A DNA stretch of 64,000 nt, taken from NCBI GenBank assembly GCA_027489355.1, contig JAIXZY010000024.1, forward strand, positions 1 to 64,000. The letters are read 5' to 3'. Origin of the DNA: Paracoccaceae bacterium. Lineage in GTDB: Bacteria; Pseudomonadota; Alphaproteobacteria; Rhodobacterales; Rhodobacteraceae. The translations under genes and the position numbers were made by a program. The notes under the pieces were generated by a model. That model did not search any database, had not been told where the DNA came from, and saw only the letters and a program-made list of their open reading frames with translations. Shown here piece by piece: positions 37,662 through 46,416 of the stretch. The stretch's first letter is position 1, and every line of letters starts with the position of its first letter.

Positions 37662-39133
37662 TGACCCGGCCGCCTCTCATCCTGGGCCATGTGCTTTACC
37701 TGGCGGTGCTGGCGCTTCTGGTGCTGAGCATACCTCCGGGGGCGCTGGGCCATGTCTCGGACGGGCTGATCGTGGTCGGTGTGGTCGGGGCCTGGCGCTA
37801 TGGCTGGGCGGCGGTCAACTACCTGCGGGCGATGGCCTATACGCGACTGGCCTATCCACGGCTTAAGGCGCGCGCGCTGGCTGCACATGCCGCCCTGCCC
37901 CTGCGGGGCCACGCCTATTTCCTGATCACCAGCTACAAGATCGAGCCCGAGACCACCCGCCGCGTCTACCACGCACTGTTCCGTGCGGCGGCGGCGGCCG
38001 AGGGCGGCGCGACCGTCGTGGCGTCCGTCGTGGACAGCGCGGACCTGCGGCTGATCCAGCGCATTCACGCACTGATGGATGTGGACATGGCGGGGGTCCG
38101 GCTGGTTGTCGACCAGATTCCCGGTACCGGCAAGCGCGATGCGCTGGCCCGGTCCCTGCGGCTGATCGGCCGCCAGGCGCCGTCGCAACGCGACATCCTG
38201 CTTCTCGTCGATGGCGACAGCTGCGTGCCGGAGGACATCGTCGCGGCGACGGCCCCGTTCTTCACCGATCCCTCCGTCGGCGCCTTGACCACGGACGAGG
38301 CCGCCGAGATCCGGCCCAGCCTCTTTGCCGACTGGTTCGCCCTGCGCTTCACCCAGCGGCAGATGATGATGAGCTCGATGGGTCTGTCCGGCCGCGTGCT
38401 GACACTGACCGGCCGCATGTCCGTCTTCCGCGCGGACCTGGCGACGCAGCCCGAGTTCATCCGGCTTGTCCAGCACGACCACATCGACCACTGGCGACTG
38501 GGGCGCGTCGACTTCCTGACCGGGGACGACAAGTCGACCTGGTTCTGGCTGCTCCAGCGCGGCTACAGGATGCTCTATCTGCCGGATGTGACCTCGGTTT
38601 CGCTGGAAAGCCAGCCGCTGCCGGGCTTTGCGGACAGCGCGATCACGCTGATGATCCGCTGGTTCGGCAACATGCTGCGCACCAACGGGCGCGCCCTGTC
38701 GCTGGGGCCGCGGCGGATCGGGCTGTTCACCTGGTGGTCGATCCTGGACCAGAAGCTGGGCATCTGGACCACGCTCGCCGGTCCGATCTCGGTCGCGCTG
38801 GCGGCGCTGTTCGTCGAGCCGCTGGTGATCCCGGCCTACATCGCCTGGGTCATGGCGACCCGCTACGCCTTCTGCTGGGTGCTTGCCACCGTGCGCGGGC
38901 GGGGCTTCCCGATCACCTATCCGCTGCTTCTGTACTTTGGCCAGATCGTCGGCGCCGCGGTGAAAAGCTACGTGCTCTTCCGCCTCGACCGGCAGCGCTG
39001 GACCCGCCAATCCACCGGCGTTGCGGTCCCGGCCCTTGGCGAGCGGCTGCGCGCCATCGGCTCGACCTATGTGCATGTCCTTGCCCTCGGCTGGCTGACC
39101 TTCGGGGTCATGCTGCTGTCGGGGCTTGTCTGA
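37661..39133 (+). CDS. alg8: Alginate polymerase catalytic subunit Alg8
   Basis: A 490-aa GT2 family membrane glycosyltransferase that would polymerise GDP-mannuronate and pass the chain through the inner membrane. Two N-terminal helices, a cytoplasmic GT domain with D184-G-D186, the acceptor-site motif LTGDDKSTWFWLL and the TGRMSVFRADLA segment, then C-terminal helices. The segments LGPRRIGLFTWWSILDQKLGIWTT (first part) and LLLYFGQIVGAAVKSYV resemble Pseudomonas Alg8. The ATG at 37661 shares its A with the algD stop; a GTG one codon earlier is possible. The classic QxxRW of cellulose synthases is replaced by MIRWFGNMLR as in Alg8. Confidence 0.92.
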   Translation: MTRPPLILGHVLYLAVLALLVLSIPPGALGHVSDGLIVVGVVGAWRYGWAAVNYLRAMAYTRLAYPRLKARALAAHAALPLRGHAYFLITSYKIEPETTRRVYHALFRAAAAAEGGATVVASVVDSADLRLIQRIHALMDVDMAGVRLVVDQIPGTGKRDALARSLRLIGRQAPSQRDILLLVDGDSCVPEDIVAATAPFFTDPSVGALTTDEAAEIRPSLFADWFALRFTQRQMMMSSMGLSGRVLTLTGRMSVFRADLATQPEFIRLVQHDHIDHWRLGRVDFLTGDDKSTWFWLLQRGYRMLYLPDVTSVSLESQPLPGFADSAITLMIRWFGNMLRTNGRALSLGPRRIGLFTWWSILDQKLGIWTTLAGPISVALAALFVEPLVIPAYIAWVMATRYAFCWVLATVRGRGFPITYPLLLYFGQIVGAAVKSYVLFRLDRQRWTRQSTGVAVPALGERLRAIGSTYVHVLALGWLTFGVMLLSGLV

Positions 39134-39157
39134 AACCCTATCCGAAAGGACCGACCC

Positions 39158-40249
39158 TTGGACCAGGCTATCACCACACAGACCCGCCAAAGTCCGGCAG
39201 CCCACGGCTGGGGCGGCCCGGCCGACCACCCGATGCTGGACATCCCCTTCCACGTCGAGATCGACGGGCGGCAGTACAAGGGCCGCGAGATTTCGCTGGT
39301 GCGGGCCACGGTCAGCGGGTTGATCGACCCGCACATGCAGGGGCTGGAGCGTATCGCCTGGGTGGTCTTCCGCTTTCAGGGCTACACCGTCGGCCTGTCG
39401 ATCGAGGTCCGCCTGGACGAGGTTGACGCCGCGAAGGGCCTGGCGACGCTGGTGTTCCTGGAGCCGATGGGCGAGCACCTGCCGCAACTGCGCCACCTGA
39501 TGAACGCCTATATCGCCGGGGATCTGGTGACGCTGGGCAATGTCCTGGCGGTGCGCCAGTCGGCCGCGGCCAAGCCCAAGGCAGGGCCTGCGCCGGGACG
39601 GGCCGCACGGCGCTTTGGCGGGACGCTGATGCTGCTGGCGCTGACGGTGCTGCTGCTGGGTCTGGTGGGGGCAAAGGTGTTCCAGCGGGTCTTCACGCAC
39701 CGTCTGGCAACACCGGCGGTGGTCGGGTTCGAGGGCCGCACGCTGGCGGCCACGGCCACGGGCCAGATCGACTATCTCGACCCTCAGGCGAAGGCGGGCG
39801 AGGTCGCCTTCGCGATCCGGTCGAACACCGGGCAGGCGCTTTCCGTGGTGATGCCCTGCGATTGCCGGGTCGAGATGCTGGGCGTCGAGGCCGGGTCCAC
39901 CGTCTTTGCCGGCGATCCGGTGCTGCGCGTGTCCGACTCGGATGCGCCGGTGATCCTGAGCGGAAACGTCCTGCCCGAGGAGATGCTGGACTTTGCCCGC
40001 GCCAGCGCCGTCGACCTTCGCTTCGCCGACGGGGCGCGGGTGACTGCGACCCTTGCGCCCGAGGGTCTGGGTTCTGCCGCGCCGGGCGAGGCCGTGCCCT
40101 TCCGCCTGGTCCCCGACCAGCCCCTGACCGAGGACCGCGCTGGACAACTGGCCGAAGTCACCCTGCGCCGCCCCCTTCCTGCTGCTGCCGATGCCATCGC
40201 GGGCATCGCCACCTTCTTTACCCTCAATGAAAAGGCAGAATCGCCATGA
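39158..40249 (+). CDS. alg44: Alginate copolymerase Alg44 with a degenerate PilZ domain
   Basis: A 363-aa protein with the Alg44 layout: N-terminal PilZ-like domain (about 26-118), one membrane helix (155-177) and a periplasmic HlyD-like domain with PCDCRVEMLGVEAGSTVFAGD (233 onward), closely resembling the SPCDCRVV region of Pseudomonas Alg44. In Pseudomonas, c-di-GMP binding by RxxxR and DxSxxG (D44, S46, G49) activates polymerisation. Here no RxxxR precedes the domain and the second motif reads E44-I-S46-L-V-R49, so the Asp and Gly are lost. Binding of c-di-GMP is therefore doubtful. Separated by 24 bases from alg8; its stop overlaps algA (ATGA). Confidence 0.9.
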   Translation: MDQAITTQTRQSPAAHGWGGPADHPMLDIPFHVEIDGRQYKGREISLVRATVSGLIDPHMQGLERIAWVVFRFQGYTVGLSIEVRLDEVDAAKGLATLVFLEPMGEHLPQLRHLMNAYIAGDLVTLGNVLAVRQSAAAKPKAGPAPGRAARRFGGTLMLLALTVLLLGLVGAKVFQRVFTHRLATPAVVGFEGRTLAATATGQIDYLDPQAKAGEVAFAIRSNTGQALSVVMPCDCRVEMLGVEAGSTVFAGDPVLRVSDSDAPVILSGNVLPEEMLDFARASAVDLRFADGARVTATLAPEGLGSAAPGEAVPFRLVPDQPLTEDRAGQLAEVTLRRPLPAAADAIAGIATFFTLNEKAESP

Positions 40250-41700
40250 TGCAGTGCATCACTCCCGTCGTCCTTTGCGGCGGCATGGGGTCCCGTCTCT
40301 GGCCGATGAGCCGGGTCGAGCAGCCCAAGCAGTTCCAGCCGACGCAAGGAAAGGGCAGCCTGACCTATTTCCAGGCCACGCTGCAGCGCCACCGCGGGCC
40401 GGACTTCGGCCAGCCCATCGTGGTGACCAACGCCAACCAGGCGGCGCTGGTCCACAAGCAGCTGGATGACCTGCAGCTTCAGGGCCAGGTGATCGGGGAA
40501 CCCGTGGGCCGGAACACCGGGCCCGCGGTGCTGGCCGCCGCGATCTCGGCCCAGCGGCAGGACCGCGATGCGCTGATCCTGGTGCTGCCCTCGGACCACA
40601 TGATCAAGGGCAACATCAACCGGATCATCCGGTCGATGCGTCCGGCGGCGGGCGAGGGGCGGATCGTCAGCTTCGGCGTGGTCCCGACCTATCCCGAGAC
40701 AGGCTACGGCTACATCACCGACGGCGGGGCCTTCGCGGATTATCCCGGGCTGCATCAGGTGGCGCAGTTCGTGGAAAAGCCGGGCTACGACCACGCCCGG
40801 CGGCTGATCGAGGCAGGCGGAGCGTTCTGGGCCTCGGGCATCAGCCTGATGCGGGCCGAAACGCTGATCGAGGAGTTCCGCCGCCTGGACCCCGTGACCC
40901 ATGCCGCCGTGACGGCCGCCCTCGACGGGGCCGAGTTGCGGACGCTGGGGATCGTCCTGGACGAGGAAAACTTTCGCCAGGCGGCGAACGAGCCGACTGA
41001 GCGTCAGGTCTTCGAACGAACGCCTGCCATCGCGCTGGCCCCGCTGCACGGGGTGGAATGGGACGACGTCGGGGCCTGGAACGCGGTCTACAAGATCGCC
41101 GACCGCGACCCGGACGGGAACGTGCTGCATGGCGACGTGATCGCGATGAACACCCAGAACTCGCTGGTGCAAAGCGAGACCCGGCTGGTCGCGGTGATCG
41201 GCATGCAGGACACCGTGGTGATCGACACGCCGGACGCCGTGCTGGTCACGAAACGCGCCCATTCGCAGGACGTGAAGCAGCTGGTGGACAAGCTGAAGGC
41301 GGGCCACCGGCGCGAGGTGCGGACGCATACCACGCGCGAGATGCCCTGGGGCCGGATCGAGACGGTCGCCAGCGAGATGGGCAACGACATGCGGATCATG
41401 ACGGTGCAGAAGCGCGCCTCGCTGCAGGTCAACGGCACTGGGCTGGGGCCGAGCCTTCTGACGGTGCTCTCGGGCGAGGGCTGCTGCCTGATCGACGGCG
41501 AGGAGGTGGTGGTGCGCCGCGGCCAGACCATCGCCATCGAACCGGACGAGGCGCTTCCGCTGACCAACGCGTCCGATGCCGAGTTGAAGCTGGTGCATCT
41601 GGTGTTCCGCGGCGCGGCGGAGGTCGGCGCCCCGGTGACGGGGGCCGAGCCTTCGCCACCGCTGCAGGCGGCACAGCGCCGGTTGCCGGAGGCCATCTGA
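40246..41700 (+). CDS. algA: AlgA-type mannose-1-phosphate guanylyltransferase with degenerate isomerase domain
   Basis: A 484-aa protein colinear with bifunctional PMI-GMP enzymes. The guanylyltransferase half is intact: CGGMGSRLWPMSRVEQPKQF at the N-terminus, EPVGRNTGPAVLAAA, VLPSDHMI, FVEKPGYDHA. The C-terminal cupin half, which in AlgA isomerises fructose-6-phosphate with metal bound by QxHHHRxEHW, reads Q394-VNGTGLGP402, without any His, and the later PHR motif is also missing. It should supply GDP-mannose to AlgD but not mannose-6-phosphate, which must come from another enzyme. The overlap with alg44 (ATGA) and the one-base overlap with the next gene indicate tight coupling. Confidence 0.9.
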   Translation: MMQCITPVVLCGGMGSRLWPMSRVEQPKQFQPTQGKGSLTYFQATLQRHRGPDFGQPIVVTNANQAALVHKQLDDLQLQGQVIGEPVGRNTGPAVLAAAISAQRQDRDALILVLPSDHMIKGNINRIIRSMRPAAGEGRIVSFGVVPTYPETGYGYITDGGAFADYPGLHQVAQFVEKPGYDHARRLIEAGGAFWASGISLMRAETLIEEFRRLDPVTHAAVTAALDGAELRTLGIVLDEENFRQAANEPTERQVFERTPAIALAPLHGVEWDDVGAWNAVYKIADRDPDGNVLHGDVIAMNTQNSLVQSETRLVAVIGMQDTVVIDTPDAVLVTKRAHSQDVKQLVDKLKAGHRREVRTHTTREMPWGRIETVASEMGNDMRIMTVQKRASLQVNGTGLGPSLLTVLSGEGCCLIDGEEVVVRRGQTIAIEPDEALPLTNASDAELKLVHLVFRGAAEVGAPVTGAEPSPPLQAAQRRLPEAI

Positions 41701-43127
41701 TGCGCTTGCTGACCTCGATCCTGGCCGTCCTCGCCCTGGCCTGCCCCCTGCGGGCAGAGTCGGACGCGATCCTGCACGGGGCGATTGCCCGCGTGCTGAA
41801 GGACGGCCGGGATGGCGAGGTGCTGGCGGTTCTGGCCGACCGGCTAGCGGGTGGGGTGACCCTGCCCGAGGTGGCCGGCGGGGCCGAGGTCACGGACGAG
41901 CCGATGAAGGTGCTGGAAGGGGACATCCAGGCCGCGCTGACGCAACTGGCGATCCTCGCCGGGGGCAACGGACACCTGTCCCTGCAACTGGCGCAGGCCA
42001 GCACGAAGGACGTGATCTACCTCTTGTCCGGCCGGGCCACCCTGTCGGGGCTGGAGGCGGCGGGCTACCTTCAGCGCCGGGCGAACGGCTGGCGGCTGTC
42101 GCGGCCGCTGGTCCTCTGGCCCGGTGCGGCGCTGGTCCTTGCGCCGGGAGAGCTGCTGGAGCTCGACACTGCCGCAGGGGCCTTTGTCCTGAGCTTCGGC
42201 GATGTCCGCGTTACCCGCGCCACCCTGCGCGGCGATGGAGGAGAGAACCCCCGTGTGCCGCAGTTCCGGCCGTTTCTTCTGGTCACGGGTCAGGGCAGCT
42301 TCCGTGCCGAACGGTCCACCTTCGCCGACCTGGGCTTCGACGGACCCGTGGCCTTCCGCGGGGTGTCGGTGCTGACCGGTGGGCTGATGAAACCCGCCTT
42401 GTCCCCGGTGGTAGAGCGCAATCGCTTTCAGAACGTGTTCAGCCTGTCCTTCGAGGGTGGAGACGGTCTGGTCCTAAGCCGGAACCGCATCGCCGGAGCC
42501 GGGGCAGCGGCGGTCTCGGTCAAGGACGGGCGCGGCATGGTGCTGGCCGGAAACCGGATCGGCCATACGGACAGCGGGGCGGGCATCCGCCTTTCCGGGA
42601 CGCTGCAGGATGTGGTGATCGCGGGCAACGTCATCTCCGGCGGGGCGCGCAACGGTCTGCAGATCGACGGCAAGGCGCAGCGGCTTGGTCTGCGCGGCAA
42701 TGTCATTCTTGACAACGACGGGTCCGGTGTAAGCCTCGGGCCGGCCACCTGCGTCGCTGTGCAGGGCAACATCATTGCCGGGAACGGCACCGCGGGCCTG
42801 CGGCTGACCCGGTCCGGGTCGGCGAGGATCGCTGACAATGCCGTGCTGGACAATGGCTCGGCCGGGATCGAGGTCGAGGCGCAGTCGGGGCTTGGCCCGG
42901 TCCTCTTGTCCGACAACGTCCTGCGCGGCAACCGCGAGGGCCTGCGCGCCGCCGGTCTGGGCGAGGTGCGCCTGTCCGGCAACGACCTGGCCAACCAGAC
43001 CCCGCGCCAGTTCGCCGGGGATTTCTCGCCTTGGCTTGGACCCTATCTCAGCGCGGGCGACGGCCTGGTGATCCCGGCCGCGATCACCGCCGACCCCGTT
43101 TCCCCCGATCCGTGTCAACCGGAGTAG
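41700..43127 (+). CDS. algG: AlgG-like periplasmic beta-helix protein lacking the DPHD epimerase motif
   Basis: A 475-aa exported protein (signal LLTSILAVLALACPLRAES). The N-terminal region matches AlgG in pattern (SRPLVLWPGAALVLAPGELL, FRPFLLVTGQGSF), then come right-handed parallel beta-helix repeats from about residue 230 to 440 (GLVLSRNRIAG, GMVLAGNRIG, VVIAGNVISGG and so on). AlgG converts mannuronate to guluronate in the polymer with a DPHD catalytic motif. Aligning by the preceding SPVVERNRFQNVFSLSF segment, DPHD is replaced by S273-V-K-D276; no DPHD occurs elsewhere. It may be a structural member of the export complex or use other residues. Five bases before algI. Confidence 0.75.
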   Translation: MRLLTSILAVLALACPLRAESDAILHGAIARVLKDGRDGEVLAVLADRLAGGVTLPEVAGGAEVTDEPMKVLEGDIQAALTQLAILAGGNGHLSLQLAQASTKDVIYLLSGRATLSGLEAAGYLQRRANGWRLSRPLVLWPGAALVLAPGELLELDTAAGAFVLSFGDVRVTRATLRGDGGENPRVPQFRPFLLVTGQGSFRAERSTFADLGFDGPVAFRGVSVLTGGLMKPALSPVVERNRFQNVFSLSFEGGDGLVLSRNRIAGAGAAAVSVKDGRGMVLAGNRIGHTDSGAGIRLSGTLQDVVIAGNVISGGARNGLQIDGKAQRLGLRGNVILDNDGSGVSLGPATCVAVQGNIIAGNGTAGLRLTRSGSARIADNAVLDNGSAGIEVEAQSGLGPVLLSDNVLRGNREGLRAAGLGEVRLSGNDLANQTPRQFAGDFSPWLGPYLSAGDGLVIPAAITADPVSPDPCQPE

Positions 43128-43131
43128 CCCG

Positions 43132-44562
43132 ATGGTGTTTTCCTCGGAAATCTTTCTGTTCCTGTTCCTGCCGCTGTTCCTGGCGCTGTACTACCTGACG
43201 CCGTTCCGCTTCCGGTCGGCGCTGATCCTGGCCGGGTCCTACCTGTTCTACGGCTGGTGGCGGTTCGACTTCCTGCTGCTGCTGTTCCTGACCACGCTCT
43301 GGACCTACGTCATCGGCCACCGGATCGGCGCCAACCTGGACACGCAGCGGGCGCGGTTCTGGTGCGGCGTGGGCGTTGCGGGCTGCCTGTCGGTGCTGGG
43401 GGTCTTCAAGTACCTCAACTTCTTCATCGACAGCTTTGCCGCCCTTCTTGGCACCACCGCCGAGGGGCTGGACATCCACTGGCGGCTGATCCTGCCCATT
43501 GGCGTGTCGTTCTACGTCTTCCACTGCATCAGCTACCTCGTCGACATCCTGCGCAAGGACGCGAAGCCCACGGCCAACTTCTTCGACTTCGCGGCCTTCA
43601 TCGCGCTGTTCCCGCAGCTGGTCGCCGGGCCGATCCTGCGCTTCAAGGACCTGGCCCACCAGTTCGAGCATCGGGTCCACAGCGCGCAGAAGTTCGCGGA
43701 TGGCATGGCCTGGTTCGCCGTGGGACTGGCGAAGAAGGTGCTGATCGCTGACAGCATCGCGCCCCTGGCGGACCTTGCCTTCTCGACCCCCGATCCGTCG
43801 GCACCGCTCGCATGGGCCGGGTCCGTCGCCTACATGCTGCAGCTTTATTTCGACTTCTCGGGCTACAGCGACATGGCGATGGGGCTGGGCCTGATGATGG
43901 CCTTCAAGTTCCGCGAGAACTTCGACACGCCCTACATCTCGGCCTCGATCACCGAGTTCTGGCGGCGCTGGCACATCAGCCTGTCGGTCTGGCTGCGCGA
44001 CTACCTGTACATCCCGCTGGGCGGCAACCGGATCAGCGAGCGGCGGACCTATGTCAACCTGATGACCGTCATGGTGCTGGGCGGGCTGTGGCACGGGGCC
44101 AACTGGACCTTCGTGATCTGGGGCGTCTGGCACGGCGGCTGGCTGGCGCTGGAGCGGTGGATGGGCTGGTCGATGCGGCCGCGCACTCTTGCCCGCGTCA
44201 CCTGGACGATGCTTCTGGTGTTGCTGGGCTGGGTGATCTTCCGGGCGGCGGATGTCGGCCAGGCCTCGCAGGTCTATGCCGGGATGGTGGGGCTGAACGG
44301 GATCTCGCTTCCCGTCGAGATCGCGCTGCAGATCACCCGGGAAAGCCTGGTGATCATGGCGCTGGCGATCCTTATCTGCGCCATCGAACCCGCGGCCCGC
44401 GACCTGGTGGTGCGGCGCTACTACGTTCCCTCCGGTCCCGGAGGCGCGCTGGCAGTCAGCGATACGCTGGCCCCGGCGGTCCTGACCTCGGTTCTCTTTG
44501 CCCTGTCGGTCATGCGGCTGGCCGAGCAGAGCTTCTCTCCGTTCCTCTACTTCCAGTTCTAG
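43132..44562 (+). CDS. algI: Alginate O-acetyltransferase AlgI (MBOAT)
   Basis: A 476-aa membrane-bound O-acyltransferase that carries acetyl groups across the inner membrane to the periplasmic acetylation machinery. It has the family start VFSSEIFLFLFLPLFLALYY, LPIGVSFYVFHCISYLVD, FDFSGYSDMAMGLGLMMAF, FWRRWHISLSVWLRDYLYIP and the catalytic His321 in GGLWHGANWTF (Pseudomonas AlgI H322). All expected MBOAT residues are present. With algJ, algX and algF it forms a complete O-acetylation module. Confidence 0.95.
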   Translation: MVFSSEIFLFLFLPLFLALYYLTPFRFRSALILAGSYLFYGWWRFDFLLLLFLTTLWTYVIGHRIGANLDTQRARFWCGVGVAGCLSVLGVFKYLNFFIDSFAALLGTTAEGLDIHWRLILPIGVSFYVFHCISYLVDILRKDAKPTANFFDFAAFIALFPQLVAGPILRFKDLAHQFEHRVHSAQKFADGMAWFAVGLAKKVLIADSIAPLADLAFSTPDPSAPLAWAGSVAYMLQLYFDFSGYSDMAMGLGLMMAFKFRENFDTPYISASITEFWRRWHISLSVWLRDYLYIPLGGNRISERRTYVNLMTVMVLGGLWHGANWTFVIWGVWHGGWLALERWMGWSMRPRTLARVTWTMLLVLLGWVIFRAADVGQASQVYAGMVGLNGISLPVEIALQITRESLVIMALAILICAIEPAARDLVVRRYYVPSGPGGALAVSDTLAPAVLTSVLFALSVMRLAEQSFSPFLYFQF

Positions 44563-44570
44563 GTGGTCCC

Positions 44571-45650
44571 ATGCAGTTCATCCTTCGCCATGCGCGCTAT
44601 GCGCTGCCCGTCGCCTTCTTCACCTACGCGGCGATCTTCAACCTGGGCTACGCCCGTTTCCCCGGTGCCGACGAGGTGCCGACCGACCGAACCGCGCTGA
44701 CCGGCGCGCTGACGGCGAAGCTGGACGAGACCTACCGCAAGTCCTTGCCGCACCGCGACGGGGCTATCGGGATGATGGGCGCGCTGCGCTACCTGGCGGT
44801 CGGCGAGGGGCGCAAGGGCGTGGTGACCGGAACGGACGGCTGGCTTTTCACCGCCGAAGAGGTGCGCCCGCTGACCGACGACCTGGACAGCTCGCTTGCC
44901 CGCATCGCGCGGATCAGCGGCCAGCTGGAGGCGGCGGGGGCGCGGCTGGTGATCGTCCCGGTGCCGGGCAAGCTGGACGTGCACGTCGCCCATGCCGACG
45001 CCGAGACGGCAAAAGGGATCGCCACGCTGTACGACGCCTTCCTGTCCGGGTTGCAGGACCGGGACATCCCCGTCCTCGACAGCCGCGACGCGCTCCGGGT
45101 CGACGCCGCCCGCGATGTAGCGTTCTTCCGCACCGACACCCACTGGACCCCGGTCGGGGCCGAGCATGTGGCGCGGGCGCTGGCCGCATCGGGGCTGGTG
45201 GAACAGGGCGAGACCGAGTTCGGGATCTTTACCAGCGCGCCGGTGGAGTTCACTGGCGATCTCGTGTCGTTCGTCACCAGCGACCGGCTGGCGCCGCTGG
45301 TCGGGTTCCAGCCCGAAACGGCGACGCCCTATACCGTTTCCCCCAAGGCCGGGGGCGATGCGCTGGACATCTTTGCGGGGACCGAGGCCGGAGCGACACT
45401 GCTGATCGGCACCTCGTATTCCGCCAACCCGACGTTCAGCTTCGCCGAGGCGCTGAAGCTCGCGCTGCGCCGCGATGTGCTGAACCTGGCGGTCGAGGGC
45501 AGGGGACCGGCGCAACCGATGCTGGACTATCTGCGGTCTGCCGATTTCCGCGACGCCCCGCCCGAGCTGGTGATCTGGGAATTCCCGGTGCGCTATCTGA
45601 CTGACCCCGCGCTGTGGGATGCGCAAGGCCCGGTGAAGAGCGGTGCTTAG
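44571..45650 (+). CDS. algJ: Alginate O-acetyltransferase AlgJ (SGNH hydrolase-like)
   Basis: A 359-aa membrane-anchored periplasmic protein with an N-terminal helix (ALPVAFFTYAAIFNLGY) and an AlgX/AlgJ-type SGNH domain. The catalytic triad positions are D189 and H191 in TDTHWTPVGAEHV and Ser282 in LIGTSYSANP. It would relay acetyl groups from AlgI. The ATG at 44571 is 8 bases after algI; the overlapping end with the next gene is 8 bases. The last motif, VIWEFPVRYL, matches the family end. Confidence 0.92.
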   Translation: MQFILRHARYALPVAFFTYAAIFNLGYARFPGADEVPTDRTALTGALTAKLDETYRKSLPHRDGAIGMMGALRYLAVGEGRKGVVTGTDGWLFTAEEVRPLTDDLDSSLARIARISGQLEAAGARLVIVPVPGKLDVHVAHADAETAKGIATLYDAFLSGLQDRDIPVLDSRDALRVDAARDVAFFRTDTHWTPVGAEHVARALAASGLVEQGETEFGIFTSAPVEFTGDLVSFVTSDRLAPLVGFQPETATPYTVSPKAGGDALDIFAGTEAGATLLIGTSYSANPTFSFAEALKLALRRDVLNLAVEGRGPAQPMLDYLRSADFRDAPPELVIWEFPVRYLTDPALWDAQGPVKSGA

Positions 45651-46416
45651 GCTGGCCCATATCGGCCTGGCACTGGCCCTGGGCATTGCTGCCCCGGTGG
45701 CGGCAGACGTCGTGCTGCCGCCGGGGATCGCGGCAAGCCCGGCGCTGAAGTCGCTGCGCAAGTCGATGCTGGCAGGGACCGAGCTGTCGGACGTCCAGCT
45801 TCAGCGCCTGGCCGACGCGGGCGAGGGCCTGGCCGCGGCCCGCTATGCCAAGCGGCTGGAGGAACGCCGCGATCCGGCATTCATCGACGACGCGGCGCAC
45901 TACTATTCCATCGCCGTCTACCAGGGCCGCGACTTCGCGCTGCCGCGCCTTCTGGCGACGCTGACCGACAAGACGGCCGAGTTCGGTCCGGGCCGGCTGC
46001 GGAACATCCGCGGCGTCCTGGAACGCGCGGCGCGGCGGGGCGATGCCAAGGCCGCCGCGGGCCTGGCCGAGATCCTGCTGGCCGGCGCGCCCTTCGACCC
46101 CGACATTCCCCGCGCGCGGGAGTTGCTCTTGGTTGCGGCGCAGGGTGGCGACACCAAGGCCGCGATGAAGCTCGCGCTCAGCCATATCCAGGGTGAACCG
46201 GGCCTGCCCCCCGACCCCGAAGCTGCCCGCCCCGCGCTGGAATACGCGCTGGCCAGCCCCGACCCCGGGGTGCGGGCCATGGCCCTGGCTCTGGCCAAGC
46301 AGATTCCCGGCGGGGAAGAGCTGCAAGCCGCAGCAACGCCCCCGGCGGACCCCGCCGACCTTGACCGCAGCAAGCGCCCGCCCATGCGGCCCGCCCTGGA
46401 AGGAGACGCCCCATGA
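45643..46416 (+). CDS. Exported Sel1/TPR-like protein between algJ and algX
   Basis: A 257-aa protein with a signal peptide (IGLALALGIAAPVAAD) and about four to five helical Sel1-like repeats (for example AGEGLAAARYAKRLEERR, RGDAKAAAGLAEILLAG, GGDTKAAMKLALSHIQG). It has no lipobox Cys. Its place inside the operon suggests a periplasmic scaffold, taking part of the role of AlgK, the TPR lipoprotein that joins the alginate periplasmic complex to the outer-membrane porin. The start is a GTG at 45643 overlapping algJ by 8 bases; the stop overlaps algX (ATGA). Function inferred only from fold and position. Confidence 0.72.
   Translation: MLRLAHIGLALALGIAAPVAADVVLPPGIAASPALKSLRKSMLAGTELSDVQLQRLADAGEGLAAARYAKRLEERRDPAFIDDAAHYYSIAVYQGRDFALPRLLATLTDKTAEFGPGRLRNIRGVLERAARRGDAKAAAGLAEILLAGAPFDPDIPRARELLLVAAQGGDTKAAMKLALSHIQGEPGLPPDPEAARPALEYALASPDPGVRAMALALAKQIPGGEELQAAATPPADPADLDRSKRPPMRPALEGDAP

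Noticed and set aside
37640-40147. 835-codon open frame on the minus strand opposite alg8 and alg44
   Set aside because: It is antisense to two recognisable genes, has shadow composition (Arg, Gly, Gln, His rich) and no family motifs; long antisense frames are expected at this GC content.
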